Of a stretch of DNA of 64,000 bases, positions 20,371 to 34,002 are shown in pieces. The notes beneath the pieces are model-generated. The model was not told where the DNA came from. It made no database searches and saw only the letters and a list, made by a program, of their open reading frames with translations. The first letter of the stretch is position 1; the number at the start of each line of letters is the position of its first letter. This DNA is from Microvelia longipes. Lineage: Eukaryota > Arthropoda > Insecta > Hemiptera > Veliidae. The stretch spans positions 42,140,797 through 42,204,796 of the forward strand of contig JACMZG010001914.1 in the NCBI GenBank assembly GCA_018340805.1. The letters are read 5' to 3'. Both the position numbers and the translations under genes were made by a program.

Positions 20371-22298
20371 AGGGGGGGGGGTTAACTTAAATGAGGAAAA
20401 GTTTGGACTCGGTTATCGCAAGCTACTAAAAATAACGCTGCGGCGGACCGGTGCGGACAACTTATGAACTAACCCCAATAGCTTTCCAAAAATGACTTAT
20501 TATTTTTTTATATTTAAATTTTGAATACCATGATAATTCTTGGTTATGACAGCTACATTTATTATTATTATAAAATTGATTGTTTTCTGTATGTATTTTT
20601 CACAAAAACGGTTCGCCGTTGCATGTTCTGTATTTCCAAAATTCAGAAACTAAAAGTAAATAGAAACCTTTTTAAAACTTCCAGAGAACGCTAATGATGG
20701 CAGATAAGTATATTTCATTTAATTAATTTATTGATTTAGTCGATTTTATCAGGTAATTACATTTAATCACATGTGCGCATCTCGCCGATGTAATTAAAAT
20801 ACAGGCTGCATTAAATGCCAAAATCTATCTTTTAGCACGTGTAAAACTTAAGCCACTATTTCATTATTACCTGATTGAATCAATTAAATTAATAAATTAC
20901 TTAAATGAAAAACTTAAAAATAATCACAAGTGTTCTGTGTAAGCTTAAAGTGGTAGGGTTAGTTAGAAGTATAACTATACAAAGTATAAAAATTAAATTT
21001 CAAACTGACTGTGGGTATAAAGCGGGAAATTAAGACACGCCCACTCAATTGAAAGGTAGGTCCGCCGCAGCGCTAGCGTCGACCGGAATCCAAATTTTCC
21101 CACCATTGAGTCGACAGTCTTACTGTTTAAGTATCTATAGTCTCTGGTCTAGGGTTTTTTACCCGATTTTTTCAATTATTTTACAAAAAGCATACAAGAT
21201 TGTTAAACTTCGCATAATCTTAAATGAGACAAAGTTCCGATTTTTACTCGGTTTTATTAAATTATTTGAATTGTTGGCGGAAATTTGTAACCTTGACAAA
21301 TGTAAACAAACTTTTACGTTTAACAAAAGTGTTGCACTAATTAATAACTATGTTCGCTTATAACTTTTTCACTAATTAGTAGATTTTGATCAGAGTTGTT
21401 TTATATTTATTCCTATTTTTTGCGGTTCCAACGACGTGTTATATGTCAAAAACACGTGTATACTTTTGGTATTATTAAGCTTTAAAATTTTAAATTTCAA
21501 AAGTAAATAATTTCAAAATGGCGGCCAATATCAAAACGAAATTTGGGAGATTTGTTTGTCATATTGAGAGGTATATTCCTGCCAAATTTCAAGTTCATCG
21601 GGTAATTTTTCGATTTTTTACGTTTTTTTTAATTTTTGCTGACTAAGGAAATAGGGTTAATGGTGACATAAAATTTTGATATTCCGGGCAGAACAACTAG
21701 ACCCAAAGACTGATTTTTGTACCAAGTTTCAAATATCTAGCATAAACACAGTGGGGTTATGCGTGACACAGACACACACACACACAGACAGACAGTCAGA
21801 CATCAAGCTGAAATCGGTTCAGATGGTCCTAAAAACATCTTAAATGGATAATTCAAGTGAAATCTCGGGTTAAAATATTTTGGGTGAAACCAATACTTTC
21901 CTCTATATACCTTCTGTATAAGAAGGTGAGGAAAAGTAATAAAATGTTGAGTGAAAATATCTAAAGTTTTAAATATTTAAAAAAAATCATAAAACGCTGC
22001 AAAATAGTCCGATTGTTTTGAGATTTGGCAAGCATGTAACCATGTAAGAGACTAAGATATGTGTCAAGTTTCATCTTATTATAAGCATTAGTTCAATTTT
22101 TATCGAATGACTTGTGTACGTTTTTCAAAAAAAATTGTAAATAATCGGAAAATAAGCCGATTGAGTTGAAAATTGGCTCAAGTGTAAACCTTTACGGTAA
22201 TAATAAATAAGTACACTAAGTTTCGTTTTAATACAACAAGTATATCTATGGTTAATTAAAGAATCAGCTACCGTCGATACTTGCTGTTGGTTTTTGTT
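20371..22298. other. Gene B intron between TM5 remnant and SINE, repeat-rich
   Basis: No credible gene. A 104-codon open frame starting near 21049 has no recognisable domain and is partly repeat. From 21210 on it matches 5339-6417 of unit 1. Confidence 0.6.
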
Positions 22299-22475
22299 GG
22301 ATCATAAACGTTATGAAGCATAGAGCGTGGTTAGTGCATTATGGGTGACCGGTGAAAATGAAGCGGATGTATTTACTATCTGAGGACGAGCAAAGCGAGT
22401 CTGAAGTTAGAAGTATGAGCGTAGCGAATCCGATGTAATGAGGAAGTCCGAGGTAACCTGAACTCGATTTTTTTT
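22299..22475 (+). mobile_element. 5S-rRNA-derived SINE, copy 3
   Basis: Same head and tail as 6418-6593, ending ACTCGATTTTTTTT. Confidence 0.78.
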
Positions 22476-22527
22476 ACTTTACCCCGTATTTTTTTTTAGT
22501 TAGATATTGCTTTTCTTCTTTTATTAC

Positions 22528-22712
22528 CTATTAGAAAGCATTTATGGCCGCCAATATAAGGTTTGAAGTCGCTGCTGTAATGTATGATGTCGCTATACTC
22601 CAGAATAATGGTCACAACTGATATAATTAGAGGTCCTCCCCATCCATAGCAGCTGTAAAGGATTAGTTTTTTCATTTTGCCTGATTTTCTTCTCGTTTGC
22701 TTTTCCAGTACT
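22528..22712 (-). CDS. Methuselah-like GPCR gene B, TM4 exon (intact frame)
   Basis: 185 bp between a TTTCAG acceptor and a GTAATA donor. The first base completes a codon of the missing TM3 exon. It then reads VLEKQTRRKSGKMKKLILYS, CYGWGGPLIISVVTIIL (TM4) and the extracellular loop ending PYIGGHKCFLIG, with the loop-2 Cys that normally bonds to TM3. The exon is undamaged, but the gene lacks TM5-7 and has a frameshifted ectodomain exon, so it is probably a pseudogene relic. Confidence 0.75.
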
Positions 22713-22835
22713 CTGAAATAGAATAAAAAATTGTTTTAAGGAATTTTCAAGAAAAAATGCGCTTACGAGATTGGATTCATGGAGAGGGGAGTTGGGACGG
22801 TAGATTTTTCAAAAAAGGGGGGTCTTCCTGATAAG

Positions 22836-24117
<1,282 letters not shown>

Positions 24118-24645
24118 GTATTATCATTACCTGAAAGCCAGCATGATGTCGTATTATCATTACCTGAAAGCCAGCATGATGTCGTATTATCATTACCTGT
24201 AAGCCAGCATAATGTCGTATTATTATTACCTAAAAGCCTGCATAATGTCGTATTATCATTGCCTGAAAGCCAGCATGATGTCGTATTATCACTACCTAAA
24301 AGCCAGCATGATGTCGTATTATCATCACCTAATAGCCAGCACAATGTTGTATTATCATTACCTGAAAGCCAGCATGATGTCGTATTATCACTATCTGAAA
24401 GTCAGCATGATGTCGTATTATCATTACCTAATAGCTAGCATAATGTTGTATTATCATTACTTGAAAGCCAGCGTGATGTCGTATTATCATTACCTGAAAT
24501 CCAGCATGATGTCGTATTATCATTACCTGAAAGCCAGCATGATGTCGTATTATCATTACCTAATATCCAGCATAATGTCGTATTATCATTACCTGAAAGC
24601 CTGCATAATGTCGTATTATCATTACCTGAAAGCCAGCATGATGTC
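24118..24645 (+). repeat. 33-bp tandem repeat, 16 units
   Basis: 528 bp, exactly 16 x 33. Unit as at 8058. The plus-strand VLSLPESQHDV frame is interrupted by a TAG inside a CCTAATAGCTAGCATAATG unit near 24436, but another frame stays open for 163 codons. Both strands give long open frames simply because the period is a multiple of three. Confidence 0.92.
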
Positions 24646-25464
24646 GAAGCACATGACGTTCAACCAAAAGAACATTGCAAGAAAAGCATACTGCATTATA
24701 TGACCTGTCAACAGTTGCAATTCGTTGCATCATTAGTACATGTTAAAGGACTCGTCCTTAAATACATTTACATTACATTTACATTCCTCGTTAAATACAT
24801 TTAATATTTAAATTAAATATTAATATAGGAACTTATTTAATTTATTTTAATTTTATTTAAATTTAGGGGCCAAATAGCCATTTGGTTATTTGGTGATGCG
24901 TAGGTTATTTGAAGGACTCGTCTTCATTTAAAATAAATTTAATATTAAAATTAAATAAGTTTAGGAACTTTTAGCCATTTGGTTATTTGGTGATTCGTAC
25001 CCGCTGAATCTTTAATTTTAATGTAAATTAAATATTTAATTTGGATTAAATGTAACTCTAGAGTTTTCCTATTAAACGTTTAAGAACCAGATGATCTGAA
25101 AAATCTGAGAATCCGAGGTTTTTTAAAAAATCAAAGAAACAGAATGAATACAAAAATATTCATTCTCTGTTTACATGTTTTGATTTTTCATATTTTATCT
25201 TTTTATTTTTTTAAATGTAAGATTGTAGTGTCTTTTTCAGTAGTTTGTATTGTATTGTTTGTATTGTACGTTTTTTTATCAGTTGATTGATGTTTTTCAG
25301 TTTTCGTTGACTGTACTTGTTTTTATAGTTCACTTATATTTTGTTTCTGTATAAGTTTTCGAAACGTTGATTTTGGATCCAGTACTTGAGCTGAGGAGGT
25401 GTTTTAGAATTAATATTTATTACCGGTTGGGTTGAGTGTTGTGGTTTTGTTATATATATATATA
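24646..25464. other. Intronic spacer, no gene
   Basis: AT-rich. Contains a local duplication of AGCCATTTGGTTATTTGGTGA (near 24876 and 24970). Confidence 0.55.
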
Positions 25465-25978
25465 CAGGGTGTCCACGGATGGAGTTGCCTATACGTGTAA
25501 ATGACAAAAAATTTCATTTTTCGACAAAAAGTCACTCTTTATAAAAATTTTTGCTTGTTTTGAAACGAAGATTGAGCAGACTAAAAGTTTCGTACCATGT
25601 ACCTAGTACCCAAAATGTACAATTTTTTAAAATTCGCCAAGAGGGAAGAAGGTCTAATTTTGATTTTACGACAAAAAATTATTCTTCAAAAAGTCACTTA
25701 TTTTTTTTAAAAAAATCAATTTATGCAATAAAAACATGACAATCATTTTTCACCATTAATTAAAATTATTTTTTTATTCATTTGTTTTTTTTTTATTTTG
25801 TTTTGATTTAATGAAAACACAAAATCAGCTGATTAATTAATTAATAATAAATGTAAACAAACTACATATTAAATCTGTTCTACTATGTATTTAATAAATA
25901 CAATGTTCTAAATCTAAATAAATAAATAAAAAATCTAAAGTAAGAAAAATAAAGGAAAAGTAAAATAACGCATTCGTA

Positions 25979-27013
25979 TTATTCAATATGTAAACCACCA
26001 CGTTCGACGCACAGTTCTAATCTTTTCTTGAATTCATTATAGACTCTGCCTAACATTTCTTCGGTCACTGTTTCCACTGCTTCTCGTATCTTGTTTTTAA
26101 AATATTTACATCATGAGGAACAGTTTCGTGAAATACTTTCTGTTTCAAGTACCCCAACAGAAAGAAATCCATTGTTGTTAGGTCAGGGGAACGCGCAGGC
26201 CAAGCAATAGGTCCAAATCGTCCTATCCATTTTCCTGGAAATTTATGGTCTAACTAATCTCTGACGTTATAGGTTGAATGCGCCGGACATCCATCTTGTT
26301 GGAAATGCATTTTTTGTCTAAAGTCTAAATTTTCTTCGTCTAACTGTCTGTGTGTAAAAATTGTCTAATAAATGTAAGTAGCTGTCTTGGTTCAGTGCCC
26401 CGTCTAAAAAATATGGTCCAATTAGTTTTGTTGGTGTCATGGCGCACCATACATTTACTTTTTTAAATTTTTGACTGTTTGTAGTAATAGAATAATTTGG
26501 ATTGTCCTGTGTCCAGTATCGTGCGTTTTGTGAGGATACATGTCCGTTGGTACTAAAAGTCGATTCGTCGCTAAATATTATTCGTTTTGGAAATTTCGGT
26601 TTCGGTCTATTTTTTCACCTAATGTCAAACTAAAGTCAAGTCTTAGTGCGTCGTCTCCGTCTTCTAGTTTGTGTAGAAAATGAGGTTTATATGGATGGTA
26701 TTGGTTTACTTTCAAAATTTTCTGTATGTGAGATTTACTGATCATTAGTTCCTGCTGTCTGATTCTGAGCGACTTGGAGGGATTATCCCTTACGGAATCT
26801 AGTACCAACAATGTTGCTGCGTCGTCTTCATTGTATTCTTTTCTCTGCTTTTTTACGTCAGCGACACTGCCGGTTCGCACAAATTTTTAAATTTTGCCTG
26901 GTTGCGTTAACATTAGGAAATCTAATATGTAACAGTTCTATAGCTCGAGCGTATGTTACGTCCCCAATACCGTAACACTGAACCAAGTATATTCTCTGTT
27001 CTTGCGTTAACAT
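25979..27013 (-). pseudogene. DD41D mariner-family transposase, broken, best-preserved copy
   Basis: About 345 codons from an ATG at 27013 (LTQEQRIYLVQCYGIGDV). An open piece at 26880-26578 reads the helix-turn-helix and linker (SLRIRQQELMISKSHIQKIL, HPYKPHFLHKLEDGDDALRL). The catalytic region with SDEST, QQDGCPAH and RSPDLTTMDFF follows in another frame. It carries the same TAG after NVRD as unit 1, so the enzyme was already dead when the units duplicated. Confidence 0.8.
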
Positions 27014-27170
27014 CTTGAATTAATAAAAGAATTTAAAAAATTAAAAAGTTATTTAAATTAGCTTTAGCAAACAATATTAATAATATTGTCTAACTTACCA
27101 CTTTAGAAAAAATAATGTTCAATAATTATTTAAGTACGAATAATAATTTCAAAAATTGCAAATAAAAAAA

Positions 27171-27769
27171 TTCTGGCGCGGTGGTCCGCATGTCGGGCGA
27201 ATTTCCTTTGGATGCGTGTTTCCGTGCTTTTTACATTATATAAGTTTACAACTGTTAGGCAAATAAATTATAATAAAAAGGATGAAAACGGATATCACTC
27301 ACTTGTTCCATTCATTTCCACGAGCGTACTAGTTAACCAGTCTGGAAGGTTTTCATTTTAGATCTTCATATAGAATTTATCGAAAGCTAAATGTGTAAAC
27401 CCTACTAAAGGGCGCCAAAGATAAATATTTAAATTTAAAATAACTCTAACAACAACTACTAAATAAATAATTCCGGCGCGGTGGTCCGCTGTCGGGCGAA
27501 TTTCATGTAGAATGCGTGTTTCCGTGCTTAACAACTCATTTCTTGCTTAAGGTTCCGGATCATGCTTTAGAACCTAAGCAGTTACTCAATTGTCAAGCAC
27601 TGCTCGTAACTCATTTTGTCTGTATTTTTCAAAGGAAATGCGCATAATTAATTATCCAGTTGGTTGTACAAAACTATGCCCCTAAAATTAGAAGTACGCT
27701 CTATTATTTGCACTAGTTTAATGGTAAGTTACTTATATTTAGGCTTAGTCAGTCAGTCATCTTTAAAGG
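27171..27769. mobile_element. Inverted-repeat half of nested insert, unit 2
   Basis: Starts TTCTGGCGCGGTGGTCCGC and contains a second TTCCGGCGCGGTGGTCCGC copy near 27470. 27455-27640 is the reverse complement of about 27775-27965, making a hairpin centred near 27700. Confidence 0.6.
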
Positions 27770-28707
27770 TTTTAGCGCATTTCCTTTGAAAAATACAGAC
27801 AAAATGAGTTACGAGCAGTGCTTGACAATTGAGTAACTGCTTAGGTTCTAAAGCATGATCCGGAACCTTAAGCAAGAAATGAGTTGTTAAGCACGGAAAC
27901 ACGCATTCTACATGAAATTTGCCCGACAGCGGACCACCGCGCCGGAATTATTTATTTAGTAGTTGTAAACTTATATAATGTAAAAAGCACGGAAACACGC
28001 ATCCAAAGGAAATTCGCCCGACATGCGGACCACCGCGCCAGAATTATTTTCTAGTTGTAAACTTACATTAGGTAAAAAAACGATAAAAAATGATCGACCC
28101 TTCCAGGATGTGAACCCAGGTACCCTGGGTTTGAGTGGTCGTATTGACTCCGGACCACTGGCATTCAACTCAGAGGCCCAAAAAACATTGAAAACGACAC
28201 CCTACTCGAAATTTAATTTTCAGGACCGTAATTATAGTTTTCTATAATTTTTGTGGTTTTTTCGACTTTTTGGTAACTTAAAGTGGTCGTATCGACTTTG
28301 GACCGGTTTCATTCGATTCAGCGCCCAAAATTACATAGAAAACGACACCCTACGCGAAATTTATTTTTTTCGACCTAAATTTTGGTTTTCGGTAATTTAC
28401 AATGGTTTTTTCGATTTTTAGGTCACTTAGAGTGTTTGTATCGACTTCGGACCGGTTTCATTCGATTCAGCGTCTCAAAAAACATAAATATTGACCTTTT
28501 TCGCGGCAAAAAATATTAACTCTGAATTTTGCCGATTTTTCGGAAATTTCGCTGACTCAGCAAACCGGGTTAATGACGTCACAAAACCTGGTTTTCAATA
28601 GGGTTCGTGTCCTCCCAAAGGTTGATTTTTGTACCAAGTATGGTTAAAAAATATTAATCCGTTCGAAAGATAGAGTGTTTACAAGAAAGTGTCTAGAAAT
28701 ACATATG

Positions 28708-28794
<87 letters not shown>

Positions 28795-28944
28795 TATGTT
28801 ATATATAATATATATAAAGTCTCGCGAAAATTATTTTTTCGTCATTAGGGACCTCTGAAACGGATTTGTGTCGTGGTCCGAGGTTCGAATTCCGCCATGA
28901 CGCCTATCCCATTAGGCGAATTTCCAAAGGAAATTCGCTAAAAA
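27770..28944. mobile_element. G-family element nested in mariner, unit 2
   Basis: TTTTAGCGCATTTCCTTTG at the left and GGAAATTCGCTAAAA at the right. It is the reverse-orientation copy of 17353-18481, sharing the tRNA-like module, the GACGTCA block, the TA array (28706-28817) and the terminal hairpin. Confidence 0.68.
28706..28817. repeat. (TA)n microsatellite inside nested G element
   Basis: Interrupted TA and TAT runs before AAGTCTCGCGA. Confidence 0.95.
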
Positions 28945-29408
28945 GTAATAATCTACTTAATCAAGTCATCAAAATAATAAGTATTTATTAAAGTACAAAT
29001 CAAAATACACGTGGAGTTTGTTTACATTTATTATTAATTAATTAATCTGCTGATTTTGTGTTTTCATTAAATCAAAACAAAATAAAAAAAACAGAAACAA
29101 ATGAATAAAAAAAATTAATTAATGGTGAAAAATGATTGTCATGTTTTCATTTCATAAATTGATTTTTTTTTATAAAAATAAGTGACTTTTTGAAGAATAA
29201 CTTTTTGTCGTAAAATCAAAATAGACCTACTTCTCTCTTGGCGAATTTCAAAAAATTGTACATTTTACTGGGGGTACATGGTACGAAACTTTTAGTCTGC
29301 TCAATCTTCGTTTCAAAACAAGCAACAATTTTTATAAAGAGTGACTTTCTGTCGAAAAATGAATTTTTTTGTCATTTACACGTATAGGCAACTCCATCCG
29401 TGGACACC

Positions 29409-29411
<3 letters not shown>

Positions 29412-29497
<86 letters not shown>
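29412..29497. repeat. (TA)n microsatellite at mariner right end
   Basis: TA run directly after the terminal CACCCTGTG. Confidence 0.97.
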
Positions 29498-29498
<1 letters not shown>

Positions 29499-29540
29499 CA
29501 ATTAAAATAACTTACAGATGGTTAAAAATATAGATGGAAA

Positions 29541-29653
29541 GGATGTACTCGAGCTTTCGCCGTGCGGTTTCGTCAGAAGTGTAGCCTGTACTGAAGTAGC
29601 AAGTACGTGCTACACTCCTGACGAAGCCGCACGGCGTAAGCTCAAGTACATCC
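29541..29653. repeat. Imperfect 113-bp hairpin, unit 2
   Basis: Arms of about 50 nt: GGATGTACTCGAGCTTTCGC and its near complement GCGTAAGCTCAAGTACATCC. Absent from unit 1 and present at 47649 in unit 3. Palindromic insertion, no coding. Confidence 0.8.
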
Positions 29654-29954
29654 TGTCCTAGCGGTCATTTCCTCTGAAGAGACTTGATTTCGGTATGTTA
29701 CATTCGGACCGCGACTGCTGTCTGCTAGGACTGTGTAATGTTTTTGCACTGTAAATGCACCTATACTTCTCTGCTTATACATAGACACACATTTTTTCGA
29801 TGTTTTTGGTCTATTAGTTCTGGAACGTGAAAGTTTTATAATATAAACATAATTTAAAATTTTTAATATAGAATAATGCTTCTTTAGCGTTAGAAAGTAG
29901 AAAAAGAAGAAAGATTGGAGAGAGTTTAGGGAAATAGATAAATTGCTGACTTAC

Positions 29955-30864
29955 CATTGACGCTACAAGCTGTTTGAGATACATTATCCAAACACTGAGC
30001 TAATATTAAACACGTGTAAGCTATAATCATGGAGCTCACGTGGAACATGGTGCATTTGCCTTGCACCGTGCATCTCAACTTGGGAATCGAATAAAATACA
30101 ATCAAAGTCAAAATTAAAAATATCACTGTTATTGTTAATCCAATAGAGTAGACGATATCTTGAGTCGGAGTTTCGGCTACCAGTGGTATTTCTTGCGGAA
30201 AGTAGTTTTCAGTCACGTTAACGCAAACAAACTTGCAGAATGAGCATTGCACTTTTAGCGAATTTATCAGCTTTTTGGTAACATTTGCTTTATTCAAGCA
30301 CTCTTCTATTGTGCATATTTCATTAATGCCACAATTTGCATTTATGTTGTCTATGTGTTTCCAAAAATTTTTAGATTTATCGTTGGTTAGAATATGATAT
30401 TTGTTGGGCGCTGCCCGTCCTCCAATTATCTTTATGTTTTTGTTATAAACGAAATTATCATCATTCATTGTCATCTCTCTCAGAGCAGAACACTCTTCGT
30501 TATTGCTCAGCATTAGTCTTGAACAGAAGACTACATAGTCTTTCAGGAAGTAAACATAACTCTGAATAAATTCGCTGACCTGACGGTTTCTATTATTCTC
30601 CAGGTAATACTGCTTTCACACTTGCTTTATTCAACAAGATTTGTGAAACCAGAACGAGTTTGTTGGATGTGTTGTTTAAGCTAAGGATGTAATCGGAATA
30701 ACTGTCATTGGTGATGGCCATATCCCGGAATGGGATTCCGGATTCTTCGCCCTTGAAGGGGTTATATTTGAACTTTTCTATCCAGTACTCTTCTGATTGA
30801 TAGGATAAGAAGGACGTTTCAAATTCAGCCAATTTTTCTAACATGTTACTTATGTTGGATGCAA
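29955..30864 (-). pseudogene. Methuselah-like GPCR gene B, ectodomain plus TM1-TM2 exon (frameshifted)
   Basis: Homologue of 11978-12892 with the same acceptor and GTAAGT donor. A 2-bp deletion (TGCTTTCACAC versus TGCTTTATCACAC) near 30617 breaks the frame after about 85 codons. Downstream the frame is open again from SRLMLSNNEEC to the exon end, including CGINEICTIEEC, CSFCKFVC, TM1 (IGLTITVIFLILTLIVFYSI) and TM2. Differences from gene A are clustered (GEESGIPFRDMAI, GGRAAPNKYHILTN), which suggests it evolved for some time as a gene before breaking. Confidence 0.8.
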
Positions 30865-31119
30865 CTAAAACATACAATATTTTATCTTATTTATTTTATC
30901 TTCCCACGAAGATATTAACATGAATATAAACGGAGGCCTTTGGCCTCTTGGCATTTTCGCGGAGTCGGCGCTGGGGGCCGCTTCGCGGCTTCATGGTTGT
31001 TGGCCTGTATCAGTTCGTCATATTTCTAGTTTATATAACTGGCATACTGCCAAGAATTTTCAAATGTGATAGTCAGAAAACGTAATTTGTTTACATTACG
31101 ATGTATAGGTCAATAAACC
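30865..31119. other. Upstream flank of gene B exon with hairpins
   Basis: Same GAGGCCTTTGGCCTC and GCCGCTTCGCGGC hairpins as unit 1. No signal-peptide exon seen. Confidence 0.55.
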
Positions 31120-31326
31120 GGATCATAAAGGTTAAGCAGCATAGAGCGTGGTCAGTACCTAGATGGGTGACCGCTGGGAATGAAATTAATGTATTTACTA
31201 TTTGAGGACGTGCAAAGCGTGTCGGAAGAGTTGTTGCAGGATAAATTTCAGGAGTGTATTGAGTCCGAAGTTGGGAGGATGAGCGTAGCGAATCCGATGT
31301 GATAAGAAAAAGTTTCGAGGTAGTAA
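31120..31326 (+). mobile_element. 5S-rRNA-derived SINE, copy 4
   Basis: Head AAAGGTTAAGCAGCATAGAG with GATGGGTGACCGCTGGGAAT, very close to the 5S C box. Lacks the roughly 100-bp spacer that follows copies 2 and 6. Confidence 0.8.
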
Positions 31327-31558
31327 TGTAGTAGTAGTAATATGGGGGGGGGCGAGTGGTAGTAACTACCAGGCAAGTAGAAGAGCCGTGGATTTCTATG
31401 GTGTCTGTCATGCTTTTTTTTTAAGCAATCATACTTATTTTTACTGACTCTTATAGTCTAGTGAAAACTAGGAACAACACGTGCCCTCGCTGTTAAATAC
31501 CACGTCCCTTCTGAAAGACGTGCTACGCAGAATTTTTATCCCTCTCATAAAAATCCTA

Positions 31559-31632
31559 GAGGCCCGTGCTGGGATTGAACCCATTCATTCTGTGTATTGA
31601 CCGCGTACCTTAACCACTACACCACGGGTGAC
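31559..31632 (-). other. tRNA-like SINE head, unit 2 copy (about 74 nt)
   Basis: Length matches a tRNA: CCCGTGGTGTAGTGGTTAAG at the 5' end, GGGTTCAATCCCAGCACGGG at the 3' end. The anticodon region does not form a clean 5-bp stem with a 7-base loop, so I treat it as a tRNA-derived SINE head, not a gene. It is about 27 bp shorter than the unit 1 copy. Confidence 0.6.
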
Positions 31633-32260
31633 TTCCCCGTTTCGAGGTAATCCGTACCCGATTTTTTCTTTAAATATTCGCTCAAATTGTTCACGTTTTT
31701 GTCTACTGTGATCGCGGCTGAGATGCAAAGTTAGGGGAGTTTTTTGGGGGTGTCTAAACGAGACTAAACAGATTTCCAAAATATCCTATTAGTATTAGAA
31801 TCATCTTAGGCCCGTATTCAGAATAATTTTTAAAAAATCTCTCCTAGGTTGTTCCTAGCTTTCTCCTACACTTAGCGGTATTCAGAATCATTTTTTTGAA
31901 ATCTCTCCTAGGTTGTTCCTAGCCTTCTCCTAGGTTGTTCCTAGCTTTTAATAAACCAACCCTGCGAATAATTTTACGTGATAAAAAGTTATTTAAAAAA
32001 GCTGATATAACATAAAAGAGAATAAAAACTTAGATTGGAGTTAATTATAACTTAATTATATTTTTTATCTTTACAATACTTTGAAAGATTCCTAACCTCA
32101 ATTTTTCGTATAAAGACATTTTTGACAACTAGTGCTACCTAGTAGAGAACTTTAAAACTATGCAAAGTCAGCGAATTTCTTTGAAAAAATTATAAACCTA
32201 TAATTTCCTAGACCTTCGTATTAAGTTATAAACATAAAATAACGAAAAAAACCAAATGAT
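31633..32260. other. Unit 2 end spacer
   Basis: Matches 13777-14402, with the CCTAGGTTGTTCCTAG repeats at 31850-31945. No gene. Confidence 0.6.
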
Positions 32261-32299
32261 ATATATTAGCAGTGGAAAGAATTAGCACCCTATAGCTAA

Positions 32300-32485
32300 A
32301 TCTAACTCACTTGACTCTAACTAACTAGGCACCATTAAATCTAACTCACTTGACTCTAACAAACTAGGCACTATTAAATCTAACTAACTTGACTCTAACT
32401 AACTAGGCACCATTAAATCTAACTCACTTGACTCTAACTAACTAGGCACTATTAAATCTAACTAACTTGGCACTATTAAAGGTTT
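32300..32485. repeat. Minisatellite of about 40 bp, unit 3
   Basis: Same unit as 14438, about 4.5 copies with one or two point changes. Confidence 0.9.
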
Positions 32486-32595
32486 CTCACTAATTCCCTG
32501 CATCACTGTAACTGAATATTTGTCGTTAAAAAAATGTATGTTTCGTGACTGGACCTGACTCCTTCAAGGATTTTGTCATCACGACCCATATTTTT

Positions 32596-32598
<3 letters not shown>

Positions 32599-32644
<46 letters not shown>

Positions 32645-32677
32645 ATATATATATATATATTATATATATATATATAT
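32599..32677. repeat. (TA)n microsatellite
   Basis: TA and TAT runs. More interrupted than the unit 2 array. Confidence 0.95.
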
Positions 32678-33103
32678 GTCTGTGTGTGTGCGTATAAAAA
32701 ATGCAAATGTTTCCGTGTCCATACTTTTATTATTATTTAATTAATTGAAACCATGATGTGTTCGCTTCGCAGTTGTCAGCTTCATTTTCTGATGTAAATT
32801 CGCTAAAACATAGAATTGTATATATTTTAAAAATAATTATTCTGGCCCGGATGCCCGTAAGTCAGGTGAATTTTCTTTATAATACGTGTTTCTGTTCACA
32901 AAAACACAATGACAATCCATTCACAATTGTTCAATGACAATTGAACAATTAAAATTGAGTTGTGACAATCCATTTCTTGCTTCAGATTCTGGGAAATGCT
33001 CTATAACCTGAGCAGTAGCATGGATTATAAAAATACTATAGTTATCATTTTAAAATCGGAACTGCACAGCAATTGCACTCGTTTACTGCTTTGCTAATGC
33101 TAG

Positions 33104-33387
33104 TTTTTAGTGCATTTCCTTTAAAAACTCCGGAAAAATTAAATAACAAGTTTTGACTCTACTGTCTAATTTATTATGCTTTTACCGAAAACTTAATCAA
33201 GAAATGATTTTTAAAGCATGAAAGCACAGATTTCAATCGCTTTGAGTACTTGGTTTAGTAATTGGTTCTTTTGACTCCGGAACCGTGATCTCGAGAAAAC
33301 GAATGAAACCAGTCCGGAGTAAATAAGACTACCTAAATGACCAAGAAGATGAAACAACGGTGGTAAATCACTGCATAACCTTACGTT

Positions 33388-33484
<97 letters not shown>

Positions 33485-33782
33485 TGTGTGTGTGGGTATA
33501 TATAAATCGAGAATTTTTGTCGTTTTCAATGTTTTTTTAAGGTGCAAGGGATTTTTTGAGGAGGCGATAAGACCACTTAAGGTACTTAATATTAGGGTTT
33601 CCAGGTTCGCAAGCCGGGCGAATTTTCTTTGTAATGCATGTTTCATTGCTCTACAATTCAAGTCATGCTTAAGTTTCCGGTTTATTAGCCTGTCCACCAC
33701 TATTATTAACTTCTGATTTGCTGCGCAATTTTATTAGTTTTACATTTTTTTTTCCGGAGTTTGCTTTCGAAATGCGCTAAAA
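33104..33782. mobile_element. G-family element, unit 3, first copy
   Basis: Same ends as 15241-15909, with a TA array at 33391-33481. Confidence 0.6.
33391..33481. repeat. (TA)n microsatellite
   Basis: Pure TA run inside the G element. Confidence 0.97.
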
Positions 33783-34002
33783 CATTTTAAAATTAGTATG
33801 AAATAAGGTATTTGTATTTTTATGAGCGTTAAAATGATGACCCCAGTCTTATCTGTGAAATGCAAATGCCATATTTTAAATCCCAACTTGGCATTCTTTT
33901 AGAGCCTTTCACTTTGAATCTTAAGGCCAGGGATTCATACTTACTTCTAAAAACTCAAATTTTTTTGGGTGATAAGTCTCAGTTTTGACATAATAGTGAA
34001 GT

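Larger units (their letters stand above)
25465..29411 (-). mobile_element. Mariner-like DD41D transposon, unit 2 copy with nested insert
   Basis: Same ends as the unit 1 copy (CAGGGTGTCCACGGATGGAG and reverse), but 3.95 kb because about 1.77 kb is inserted at 27171-28944 between GCAAATAAAAAAA and AAGTAATAATC. The right end is followed by a TA array. Confidence 0.85.

Noticed and set aside
21049..21363. 104-codon open frame
   Set aside because: Covers repeat DNA shared with unit 1, where the frame is not kept; no domain seen.
24118..24645. CRISPR-like array
   Set aside because: Units are head-to-tail with no unique spacers, in a eukaryotic intron; it is a minisatellite.
27171..28944. Helitron (TC start, CTRR end with hairpin)
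   Set aside because: A hairpin and a CTAA exist at one end, but the insertion is not between A and T and the TTTTAGCG inverted ends argue for another class.
29541..29653. Hammerhead-like CTGACGA and CGAAAGC in the hairpin arms
   Set aside because: Stem II would be offset and no cleavage triplet is placed correctly; it is simply part of a palindromic insertion.
31559..31632. Functional tRNA gene
   Set aside because: No canonical anticodon stem-loop, and other copies contain an extra 27 bp; it is conserved as part of a longer SINE.
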